From an uncultured Bacilli bacterium (GTDB lineage Bacteria > Bacillota_I > Bacilli_A > RF39 > UBA660), in contig CANPYU010000081.1 of the NCBI GenBank assembly GCA_947588665.1, positions 1-5,755 of the forward strand: 5,755 bases of DNA. Reading direction: 5' to 3'. Below the pieces are notes generated by a model that was not told the DNA's origin, did no database searches, and worked only from the letters and a program-made list of their open reading frames with translations. Positions 1-5,610 of the stretch are shown piece after piece. Each line of letters starts with the position of its first letter. The first letter of the stretch is position 1. Made by a program: the position numbers and the translations under genes.

Positions 1-432
1 AGTTTCTTTTAATTTTCTATTTTTCAAATATTCTTTAGCCTTAAGACCTTCGGCAGTATTTAAATTATTTTGATAAAACTTTAAGGCTAGACTCATAATT
101 TCGTATTCTTCTTGATTGACTTTGGGTTTATTATCTTCTTTAATATATCCATGAAAAGTTAAGCCACTTTTTTCGGCCACAATTTTAACAGCCTGGAGAA
201 AACTTACATTTTCTATTTCTTTAACAAATGTATAGACATTGCCAGAAGCTCCACAGGAAAAACATTTATATATTTGTTTTTCTTCTGATACACTCATACT
301 AGGGGAATGATCTTCATGGAAAGGACAGACACCAAAATAATTTTTACCTTTTTGAGTTAATGGTAAATAACCGGAAATTATATCGACAATATTTACCTTT
401 TGTCGGATATTTTCTAGTTCTTGATCTTGCAA
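1..432 (-). CDS. dnaG: DNA primase DnaG, N-terminal part (runs off left edge)
   Basis: DnaG makes the RNA primers for lagging-strand and origin DNA synthesis at the replication fork. The 144 visible codons hold the complete CHC2 zinc-binding domain. The zinc ligands are Cys36 and His39 (VCPFHEDHSPS) and Cys57 and Cys60 (YKCFSCGASG), followed by the family's NVYTFVKEIENVSFLQAV helix region and the start of the linker to the TOPRIM catalytic core. The core itself lies beyond the window. I chose TTG (430-432) as the start because AGGTG (complement of 441-445) sits 8 nt upstream, an in-frame TAA lies a few codons further up, and the protein then begins MQDQELENIRQKVNIVDIIS, the normal DnaG N-terminus. 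GTG and ATG codons just upstream are in another frame. The gene is 91 bp from the sortase stop on the same strand, so read-through from there is possible. Confidence 0.96.
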   Translation of the reverse strand, partial: MQDQELENIRQKVNIVDIISGYLPLTQKGKNYFGVCPFHEDHSPSMSVSEEKQIYKCFSCGASGNVYTFVKEIENVSFLQAVKIVAEKSGLTFHGYIKEDNKPKVNQEEYEIMSLALKFYQNNLNTAEGLKAKEYLKNRKLKET

Positions 433-440
433 TTTGACAT

Positions 441-467
441 CACCTAAAAATTACCCTTCTAATTATA
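441..467 (-). promoter_or_regulatory. Putative dnaG promoter -10 and ribosome binding site
   Basis: On the minus strand a TATAAT hexamer (complement of 462-467) lies about 30 bp before the TTG start, followed by the Shine-Dalgarno AGGTG (complement of 441-445). No convincing -35 is found 16-18 bp upstream; that position instead falls in a G-rich run. The Shine-Dalgarno is well supported because it fixes the TTG start. The promoter call is weak in a genome where TATAAT-like strings are common. Confidence 0.4.
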
Positions 468-523
468 TATATTACCCGGACCCCCCTTATTTCCTTTTTT
501 TATTGAGTATTTTTTATGAAATT

Positions 524-1027
524 TTACATATTATTTACACTTTTTAAGAGCCCATAATATATAGTTTGGTGAAAATTATCATTTTTAGTACAAGTGATTA
601 AAGTTATAATATCATTATTTGTTTCTTTTATAAATAAAGTTCCGGTTTTAGGTTCAGTAGTAATTTCAAATATTTCATAGAGGTATACTTTCTTTTGATA
701 ATAAAAATAAATTAAATCATGAATATTTAATTTGTATAAATTTCGAAAGTAAGCATTAGAAGCATTCCCTGAATGACCAGCGATTATAACATTACTTGGA
801 CTAGAATCAGGGAAAATACTTTCTTTAGCAAGCCATAAACCAATATTTACATCCTTATTATCTTTATTTATTCCTTGTTTAAAAGATATTTTGGGTATGG
901 ATAAAACAGCATCGATTGAAGATTTTAATTCATCAATATAAAGATTATATCTTTGATAAGTAAAATTACTATTTAGTAAAATAACTAGACTAATAATTAA
1001 GAGTAAGATAAGAATTTTTGTTTTCAT
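524..1027 (-). CDS. Small sortase-family protein with Gln at the usual catalytic Arg position
   Basis: Sortases are membrane-anchored cysteine transpeptidases that cut a sorting signal in exported proteins and join them to the cell wall or to pilins. This 167-residue protein starts with an uncleaved-type membrane anchor (about residues 4-20, KILILLLIISLVILLNS) and continues with the sortase beta-barrel. The sorting-enzyme signature is clear: IAGHSGN with His85, then 61 residues later TLITCTK with Cys146. Spacing and length fit a compact sortase. The arginine normally found 8 or so residues after the cysteine (as in HRLVV-type endings) is Gln154 in FHQTIYYG, and no other arginine is nearby. 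The start ATG has AAAGGA (complement of 1033-1038) 5 nt upstream. A terminator hairpin separates it from the RnfD-like gene, and a promoter can be drawn in the end of that gene. No LPXTG-type substrate is in the window. Sortase fold is near certain; activity, class and substrate are unknown. Confidence 0.88.
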   Translation of the reverse strand: MKTKILILLLIISLVILLNSNFTYQRYNLYIDELKSSIDAVLSIPKISFKQGINKDNKDVNIGLWLAKESIFPDSSPSNVIIAGHSGNASNAYFRNLYKLNIHDLIYFYYQKKVYLYEIFEITTEPKTGTLFIKETNNDIITLITCTKNDNFHQTIYYGLLKSVNNM

Positions 1028-1041
1028 ATTTTTCCTTTCAT

Positions 1042-1078
1042 AAAAAAAACTCGGCAGTTATTAATACTAAACGAGTTT
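1042..1078 (-). terminator. Rho-independent terminator after the RnfC/RnfD-like pair
   Basis: Read on the minus strand, AAACTCG (complement of 1072-1078) pairs with CGAGTTT (complement of 1047-1053). The loop is 18 nt and can pair further through AGT/ACT. The 3' arm runs straight into a tract of eight U residues (complement of 1042-1049). It lies 24 bp beyond the RnfD-like stop codon and only 15-20 bp before the sortase start. It therefore ends the electron-transfer transcript, or sits in the sortase leader. Confidence 0.72.
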
Positions 1079-1085
1079 GTTTATT

Positions 1086-1114
1086 AATATAACATATAAT
1101 TTTACACTTGTAAA
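1086..1114 (-). promoter_or_regulatory. Putative sortase promoter within the end of the RnfD-like gene
   Basis: On the minus strand TTTACA (complement of 1109-1114), a 17-bp spacer and TATATT (complement of 1086-1091) form a good sigma-A-type promoter. It would start transcription near 1079, at the edge of the terminator hairpin, and serve the sortase. The -35 is one arm of an inverted repeat, TTTACA-CT-TGTAAA (1101-1114), which also contains the RnfD-like stop codon. The core TACA-N2-TGTA resembles CopY/BlaI-type operators. No such regulator gene is in the window, so that resemblance is only suggestive. Confidence 0.45.
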
Positions 1115-1986
1115 TATTTTCTATCTGTAAATTTATTTATTAAGGGAATAAATAAACTACTTAAAAAAATGGCAAAATATATTCCTTCATATTTACTTAT
1201 TAAAGTAAAAATAAAGCTTAAAATACCCATTAAAATACCGTATATTATCATTCCTTTTTGATGATGAGGACTAGTTTTTAGGTCGGTACCAATAAATATT
1301 AAAGCAAAATATATGTATCCATTACATAATATAGAAAGAAAATCTTGATTCTTAAAAATAAAAATATTTATTAAACATAACATTATAAAAGTAATAATAG
1401 AGGGATAGGCAATAAGCTTTTTATAATATTTATTTAGGCTTAAAATAGTTAAACTTATTAAAAGAATAAGTAAACTGGTATTAGCAAGACCCCCTACTCC
1501 ATGACCGATAAATATATCTGCGAGATTATAATTGAATTTATTTAATTTTTCGGCAATATTTAAATAAGAATAACTATTTAAAAGGAGGCTTAATAAAACC
1601 ATTATTCGTACTAATGAGGTAATATTAATTTTCAGTTTAAATTTAAGAATAAGATATTTTGTTATAAATAAAGAGATAAAAAGAATTATTGGATACATAT
1701 ATAAATTAGAATTTAGAGAAATTGTACTAGTAATAATTAAAGCAAATAAAATGGTGGGTTTAGCCTCTTCATGAAAAAATTTAGCAATAATAAGACCAAT
1801 TATAATGCTTATTAGATAATAATATAGGGGTATAAATATGACTTTTAAATTAACTAAATTATTAAAATATAATAGTAAACCATTTTTATAAAAGCCAAAA
1901 ATTAATAAAGGTATTAAAGCATAATAATAACTATTTATTAAAGTATTATAATCTTTTGGATAGTGTAATACAGGTAAGCTATTCAT
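1102..1986 (-). CDS. rnfD: RnfD/NqrB-family membrane protein lacking the covalent-flavin motif
   Basis: RnfD is the integral membrane subunit of the Rnf (ferredoxin:NAD+ oxidoreductase) complex and normally carries a covalently bound FMN. This 294-residue protein is almost wholly hydrophobic, with perhaps eight to ten membrane segments. Family hallmarks are visible: NSYYYALIPLLIFGFY near the N-terminus, a Gly-rich loop GHGVGGLANTS (about residues 161-171, compare G-x3-GSxGETS in RnfD/NqrB), and a clear C-terminal block with GTDLKTSPHHQKGMIIYG and YEGIYFAIFLSSLFIPLI (compare TDPVTSPxTPKGQIIxG in the family). The S/T-G-A-T flavinylation site expected before the Gly-rich loop is not present. I chose ATG 1984-1986 because AAGGAGG (complement of 1992-1998) lies 5 nt upstream; an ATG 24 bp earlier has no such site. 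The gene overlaps the RnfC-like gene by 8 bp, implying translational coupling. Family placement is fairly sure; electron transfer is inferred. Confidence 0.82.
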   Translation of the reverse strand: MNSLPVLHYPKDYNTLINSYYYALIPLLIFGFYKNGLLLYFNNLVNLKVIFIPLYYYLISIIIGLIIAKFFHEEAKPTILFALIITSTISLNSNLYMYPIILFISLFITKYLILKFKLKINITSLVRIMVLLSLLLNSYSYLNIAEKLNKFNYNLADIFIGHGVGGLANTSLLILLISLTILSLNKYYKKLIAYPSIITFIMLCLINIFIFKNQDFLSILCNGYIYFALIFIGTDLKTSPHHQKGMIIYGILMGILSFIFTLISKYEGIYFAIFLSSLFIPLINKFTDRKYLQV

Positions 1987-3130
1987 TTTTTCCTCCTTCA
2001 ATATAATCATTAAAATTTATGTGGGCAGGACAAATATATGAACATAAACCACATTTTAAACATATATTATGAACTTTAGTGGCATAGTTTTTTTCTTTTA
2101 AAAGAATAGGACTTAAGTTAACAGGACATATTTCAGTACATATTCCACAATTTATACATTCTTCGGCAATTTTTAAAGGCCTTTTTTTTAAACATAGAAT
2201 ACTGGAAACATCTTCGGTTATGACAAAGTTCTCAATTTTAATTTTTTTACCCATCATTAAGCCATTTGCATAAAATTCAAAATCTTTTAGAGAAACCAAA
2301 TCATAATTAGTTAATAATTCAGTTAATTTAAGACCAATTCTTACTTTAAATATGGTGGGTTTTTCTACTTCACCAGTTATAATAAGTAATTTATCTCTTT
2401 TTTGACGATTTAATTTAATTAAATTATATATATCATATAATAAACTTGCTTTTATAATTAAAGTGTTTATTCCTAAGTTTAAGTACTTTTTTAAAAAGTC
2501 ATCTTTACCTAATAAATATAAATCTGGAACTATTTTGAGTTTGATATTAGGATACATTCCTAAACATTCCATTAATTTATTTATATTTTCCCCACTAGAG
2601 GATTTAACACAGATAGTTATATTGTTAATATTATATATTTTAGCGAGTTTATCTAATAGATCTAAAAATTCTTCATAATAAGTTAATAAATAAAAGTTTT
2701 CTATTAAAACATAGGGTTCGTCGTCAATGGCATTTAAAACTAACTCTTTAGTATTAGTGATATTTATTTTAAATTGTAGTTCTAAAAGTTTAGTTAATTT
2801 TTCAGGGGGTAAATTGTTAAGATTAATTTTAACTTGAGATTTTATTAATTTTTTTTCTTGAAAATCATTGTGAATTTCAAGAGCAGTTTCTTCACCATTT
2901 AGAGTATTTACTTTTTTGAGGCCTGAAACAATTCCAGAAATTGGGGAAGTTTCGATATATGTTTTTGTTTTATATAAAGGGGTGCCAATTTTTATTTGTT
3001 CATTTAAATTTATTAATAAGGTTGATTTAGGAGCGATGGGAATATATATAGTATCTGGATTGTCATAACTGATTATTTTACTTGAGACAACAATATTTTC
3101 ATTTTTAACTAGCTCAATTAGTTTTTCCAT
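1979..3130 (-). CDS. rnfC: RnfC-like 2x[4Fe-4S] protein without the Gly-rich NADH/FMN motif
   Basis: RnfC is the peripheral cytosolic subunit that links NADH and iron-sulfur centres to the Rnf membrane complex. This 383-residue protein is somewhat short for the family. Residues about 25-90 match the N-terminal barrel-sandwich domain (IYIPIAPKSTLLINLNEQIKIG, then SPISGIVSGL). The middle follows the RnfC plan (NAIDDEPYV for the usual NGAECEPYL; ITGEVEKPTIFKVRIGLKLTEL; NGLMMG for GGPMMG). The C-terminus has two ferredoxin-type motifs, Cys325/328/331/335 and Cys357/360/363/367, each of the form CxxCxxCxxxCP, enough for two [4Fe-4S] clusters. The GGAGFPT-type loop that should precede NAIDDEPYV is absent; the sequence there is LQFKINITNTKEL. 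ATG has AAGGTGG (complement of 3135-3141) 4 nt upstream and a strong promoter. It probably forms a two-gene operon with the RnfD-like gene. A PrdC-like electron carrier is the main alternative, but the RnfD-like neighbour favours Rnf. Confidence 0.86.
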   Translation of the reverse strand: MEKLIELVKNENIVVSSKIISYDNPDTIYIPIAPKSTLLINLNEQIKIGTPLYKTKTYIETSPISGIVSGLKKVNTLNGEETALEIHNDFQEKKLIKSQVKINLNNLPPEKLTKLLELQFKINITNTKELVLNAIDDEPYVLIENFYLLTYYEEFLDLLDKLAKIYNINNITICVKSSSGENINKLMECLGMYPNIKLKIVPDLYLLGKDDFLKKYLNLGINTLIIKASLLYDIYNLIKLNRQKRDKLLIITGEVEKPTIFKVRIGLKLTELLTNYDLVSLKDFEFYANGLMMGKKIKIENFVITEDVSSILCLKKRPLKIAEECINCGICTEICPVNLSPILLKEKNYATKVHNICLKCGLCSYICPAHINFNDYIEGGKNE

Positions 3131-3147
3131 GTTACCACCTTATTTTA

Positions 3148-3176
3148 ATTATACTAAAATTGATGGTTAAATTCAA
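3148..3176 (-). promoter_or_regulatory. Promoter of the RnfC/RnfD-like operon
   Basis: On the minus strand TTGAAT (complement of 3171-3176), exactly 17 bp, and a perfect TATAAT (complement of 3148-3153) form the best sigma-A promoter in the window. The predicted start site (about 3141) falls at the Shine-Dalgarno AAGGTGG, so the leader would be only about 11 nt. This promoter makes the pair independent of uvrC. Confidence 0.65.
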
Positions 3177-3202
3177 TCTATATAAGTTATTTATAGGCAA
3201 TT

Positions 3203-3228
3203 AAAAAGAACAATTAAGTATTCTTTTT
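3203..3228 (-). terminator. Weak terminator at the end of uvrC
   Basis: On the minus strand AAAAAGAA (complement of 3221-3228) can pair with TTCTTTTT (complement of 3203-3210) across a 10-nt loop that contains the uvrC stop codon. The 3' arm itself supplies the U-run. An alternative pairing is AAGAAC with GTTCTT. The stem is almost all A-U, so termination may be leaky and some uvrC transcripts may continue into the RnfC-like gene. Confidence 0.4.
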
Positions 3229-4998
3229 TTGTTCTTCTTTTAAATTATTTAAATATTCTTGTAAATTAAGAGCAACTTTTTCAGGTAATATTTTAGTTAA
3301 TTCATCAAGACTTGCGGTACGCATTTTATTTACACTGCCAAAAGTTTTAATTAATTCTTTTTTACGTTTAGCCCCTATCCCTTCAATATTATCTAAAACA
3401 CTTGAAATAGCGCCTTTACTTCTAATAGTTCGATGATAATTAATCGTATATCTATGAACTTCATCTTGCATTCTGGTTAAATAATGGAATACGGCTTTAG
3501 TTTTATCTAACTCAATAATTTTATATCCTAAACTATCAATTAAATCGTTAGTGCGGTGTTTATCATTTTTTCTTAAGCCACAGACACGAATATTAAGATT
3601 TAAATCATTTAAAATATTTAGACAAGCATTAATTTGATTAATTCCTCCATCAACAATTATTAAATCGGGCATTTCAGTTTTTTCCATTAAAGCACGGTAA
3701 TAACGACGATAAATAACTTCTTCCATTGTATGATAATCATCATTTTTATCTAAACTAATTTTATATTTCCGGTATTCTTTTTTAGCAGGCCGGCCATTTT
3801 TAAAAACAACCATACAACTTACGGTAAATTCCCCAAATAAATTAGAATTATCAAATAAATCAATACGATCTAATTTATTTAAATTTAATAATTCTTTTAA
3901 TTCTTCATTGGCAACTTCAGTTTTTTCTTCATCTTTAAATATTTGTTCCATTTCATTTTCTAAATTAATTTTGGCATTTAATGAAGCCATATCAATTAAA
4001 TTCTTTTTTTTGCCTTTTTGAGGAACAACAAAATTAGTTTTAATTATTTCACTTAAAATATCTTTGTTAATATCTTCAGGAACTAGTATTTCTTTAGGAA
4101 TTTCATGACGACTGTAAAAATTCATTATATAATAATCTAATTCATCTTGATAATCACTTACAACGGGGAATATATCAGTGTGACCCCCAACCATACGCCC
4201 ATTTCTTAAAAATAAAATTTGAATGCTTAAATAACCTTTATCAAAGAAATATCCTAAACAATCACGATTAACAAAGTCATGGAGTTCCATTTTTTGTTTA
4301 TCTAAAATAATATTAATATAATTTAATTCTTTTTTAAGTTCTAAAGCCATTTCAAAATTAAGATTTCTACTATACATATTCATTTTTTCAATTATTTTAT
4401 TTTTTAATATTTCACCATTACCCCGAAGAAAAGATAAAATTTCATTTTCCATCGCTTTTAATTTTTCAGGATCAACTTTATGTTCACAGTAACCTAGACA
4501 TTCTTCAATATGATAATATAAACAAACTTTTTTAGGCATAGTATCACATTTTTTTAGAGGATATAATCTATTAATTAAAGATACAATTCTTCTTGCAGCA
4601 TAAGCATTGGGGTATGGTCCAAATAACATTTTTTTATCTTTCTTTTTAATATTTAAATAACGAGCTACTTTAAGTTTGGGATAAGGTTTACTAATATATT
4701 CAATATAGGGATAACTTTTATCATCTTTAAGTAAAATATTATACTTAGGATCATAATGTTTAATTAAATTAAATTCAAGTAAAAATGCTTCTAGTTCAGA
4801 TGATGCTACAATATATTCAAAATCAGCGATTTCACTTACCATTTTGGCTGTTTTTCCAGTATGAGGTCGATTAAAATAAGAATTAACGCGCTTAAATAAG
4901 TCTTTAGCTTTTCCAACATATATGATAACTCCATCAGCGTTCTTCATTTGATAAGAGCCTGGTAAATGGGGAATTAATTTTAATTTTTCTTTAAACAT
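3214..4998 (-). CDS. uvrC: UvrABC excinuclease subunit C
   Basis: UvrC makes the two cuts on either side of a DNA lesion in nucleotide excision repair, after UvrA/UvrB have marked the damage. All domains of this 594-residue protein are present in order. The GIY-YIG nuclease (about 10-95) has PGSY, YVGKA, Arg37 and Glu75. Next come four cysteines (151, 159, 167, 171) matching the UvrC Fe-S motif, then the UvrB-binding UVR helix pair (about 200-230). The C-terminal RNase H-like nuclease has FDNSN (Asp383), IIVDGG (Asp450) and QDEVHR (His515). The tandem helix-hairpin-helix domain includes IEGIGAKRKKELIKTFGS. Length is normal. I prefer ATG at 4996-4998 because AGGTG (complement of 5005-5009) is 6 nt away; the in-frame GTG at 5005-5007 lies inside that site. 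The gene contains no tryptophan codon. It is divergent from the YigZ-family gene, 70 bp away. Confidence 0.97.
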   Translation of the reverse strand: MFKEKLKLIPHLPGSYQMKNADGVIIYVGKAKDLFKRVNSYFNRPHTGKTAKMVSEIADFEYIVASSELEAFLLEFNLIKHYDPKYNILLKDDKSYPYIEYISKPYPKLKVARYLNIKKKDKKMLFGPYPNAYAARRIVSLINRLYPLKKCDTMPKKVCLYYHIEECLGYCEHKVDPEKLKAMENEILSFLRGNGEILKNKIIEKMNMYSRNLNFEMALELKKELNYINIILDKQKMELHDFVNRDCLGYFFDKGYLSIQILFLRNGRMVGGHTDIFPVVSDYQDELDYYIMNFYSRHEIPKEILVPEDINKDILSEIIKTNFVVPQKGKKKNLIDMASLNAKINLENEMEQIFKDEEKTEVANEELKELLNLNKLDRIDLFDNSNLFGEFTVSCMVVFKNGRPAKKEYRKYKISLDKNDDYHTMEEVIYRRYYRALMEKTEMPDLIIVDGGINQINACLNILNDLNLNIRVCGLRKNDKHRTNDLIDSLGYKIIELDKTKAVFHYLTRMQDEVHRYTINYHRTIRSKGAISSVLDNIEGIGAKRKKELIKTFGSVNKMRTASLDELTKILPEKVALNLQEYLNNLKEEQKKNT

Positions 4999-5017
4999 TT
5001 TTTTCACCTACTTATAT

Positions 5018-5061
5018 ATTATACTACAATTTTTTAATTTTTTAAGGTATAATTAAGGTGG
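5018..5061. promoter_or_regulatory. Divergent control region between uvrC and the YigZ-family gene
   Basis: Only 70 bp separate the two start codons. For uvrC, the minus strand offers TATAAT (complement of 5018-5023) with a weak TTAAAA (complement of 5040-5045) 16 bp before it. For the plus-strand gene, a TATAAT lies at 5048-5053 with the Shine-Dalgarno AAGGTGG at 5055-5061, but no good -35 is found and the leader would be about 9 nt. TATACT at 5020-5025 is an alternative -10 with a longer leader. The two promoters must overlap, so initiation in one direction may compete with the other. Confidence 0.45.
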
Positions 5062-5068
5062 TGTTGTT

Positions 5069-5419
5069 ATGAAATTAATTAATTCTTATACTTTAGAAAT
5101 TAAAAAATCTAAATTTATTGCTTATTATTATGAAGTTAATACAATTCTAGAGGTAACTATAATATTAGATAATTTAAAAAAAGAACATAAGAAAGCTACA
5201 CACTTACCTTATGCTTATAAAATAGGACCTATGGTTAAAAAGAGTGATGATAAAGAACCTAGTGGGACGGCGGGGATGCCTATTTTAAATATTATTGATA
5301 GAAATAACTTAGATAATGTTTTAATAGTTGTTGTAAGATATTTTGGAGGTATTAAACTAGGAGCTGGAGGTTTACTTAGAGCTTATAGTAATACAGCCAA
5401 AGAAGTTATTAAATATTGA
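5069..5419 (+). CDS. yigZ: YigZ/IMPACT-family (UPF0029) protein, N-terminal domain only
   Basis: YigZ/YvyE proteins are widespread and poorly understood. They share the UPF0029 domain with eukaryotic IMPACT, which acts on the Gcn2 stress pathway; bacterial function is not settled. This 116-residue protein has the whole signature: KKSKFIAYYYEV (12-23), THLPYAYKIG (44-53), SDDKEPSGTAGMPIL (59-73) and RYFGGIKLGAGGLLRAYS (90-107). Family members are usually about 200 residues and carry a second ferredoxin-like domain after this point. Here the frame ends at TGA (5417-5419), nine residues after RAYS, and no continuation appears in the other two frames. It is therefore either a natural one-domain version or the result of a 3' deletion. 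ATG has AAGGTGG 7 nt upstream. Its last 11 bases overlap the opposite-strand small membrane protein gene. Reading TGA as Trp would add only eight residues. Confidence 0.9.
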   Translation: MKLINSYTLEIKKSKFIAYYYEVNTILEVTIILDNLKKEHKKATHLPYAYKIGPMVKKSDDKEPSGTAGMPILNIIDRNNLDNVLIVVVRYFGGIKLGAGGLLRAYSNTAKEVIKY

Positions 5420-5561
5420 TATTTTCTAAGATTACGGAATTAGGATTAGGAGTATTACCACGAACAACTTTAACATAGTTACCGATGATACCTGCTGTAC
5501 CAATAGTTATTCCTAAAAAGATTATAATTGATATTAATATTTTTTCATAATAATGTAACAT
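5409..5561 (-). CDS. 50-residue single-pass membrane protein, unknown function
   Basis: I do not recognise this protein. It begins MLHYYEKILISIIIFLGI, has one clear transmembrane segment (about residues 8-28, ending in GTAGIIGN), then YVKVVR and a polar tail with GNTPNPNS, ending ENINI before TAA. The positive residues after the helix and the short charged N-terminus leave the topology undecided. Support for it being real: AGGTG (complement of 5570-5574) 8 nt before ATG, a promoter with 17-bp spacing directly upstream, and a sensible composition. It converges on the YigZ-family gene with an 11-bp overlap of the 3' ends, so the two mRNAs would be antisense to each other there and no terminator separates them. 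It could be a small regulatory membrane protein, a type I toxin-like peptide, or the start of a decayed gene. None of these is demonstrated. Confidence 0.68.
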   Translation of the reverse strand: MLHYYEKILISIIIFLGITIGTAGIIGNYVKVVRGNTPNPNSVILENINI

Positions 5562-5580
5562 AATTTTCTCACCTATTATT

Positions 5581-5609
5581 AGTATAGCTTATAATTTGTT
5601 AATTAACAA
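5581..5609 (-). promoter_or_regulatory. Promoter of the 50-residue gene with a 14-bp palindrome on the -35
   Basis: On the minus strand TTGTTA (complement of 5604-5609), 17 bp, then TATACT (complement of 5581-5586) form a credible promoter for the small membrane protein gene. The -35 is half of a perfect 14-bp palindrome, TTGTTAATTAACAA (5596-5609), placed where a repressor would block RNA polymerase. The palindrome has two G-C pairs, so chance in this AT-rich DNA cannot be ruled out. Confidence 0.5.
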
Positions 5610-5610
5610 G

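Noticed and set aside
473..488. T-box or RNase P-like signature in the G-rich block
   Set aside because: AAGGGGGGTCCGGGTA only loosely recalls those motifs, and none of the required flanking conserved elements or structure is present.
1987..2010. Longer RnfD-like start (ATG at 2010)
   Set aside because: The extra eight residues (MIILKEEK) lie over the strong AAGGAGG site that serves ATG 1984-1986, and the family N-terminus starts after them.
2463..2678. 71-codon plus-strand open frame
   Set aside because: It lies wholly antisense within the RnfC-like gene, has no Shine-Dalgarno or family resemblance, and is explained as a shadow of AT-rich coding sequence.
5005..5007. GTG as the uvrC start
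   Set aside because: It falls within the AGGTG Shine-Dalgarno that correctly serves the ATG nine bases downstream, and has no site of its own.
5417..5419. UGA read as tryptophan (Mycoplasma code)
   Set aside because: It would extend the YigZ-family protein by only eight residues without restoring the missing domain. The only Trp in the window is TGG, and all other frames are intact in the standard code.
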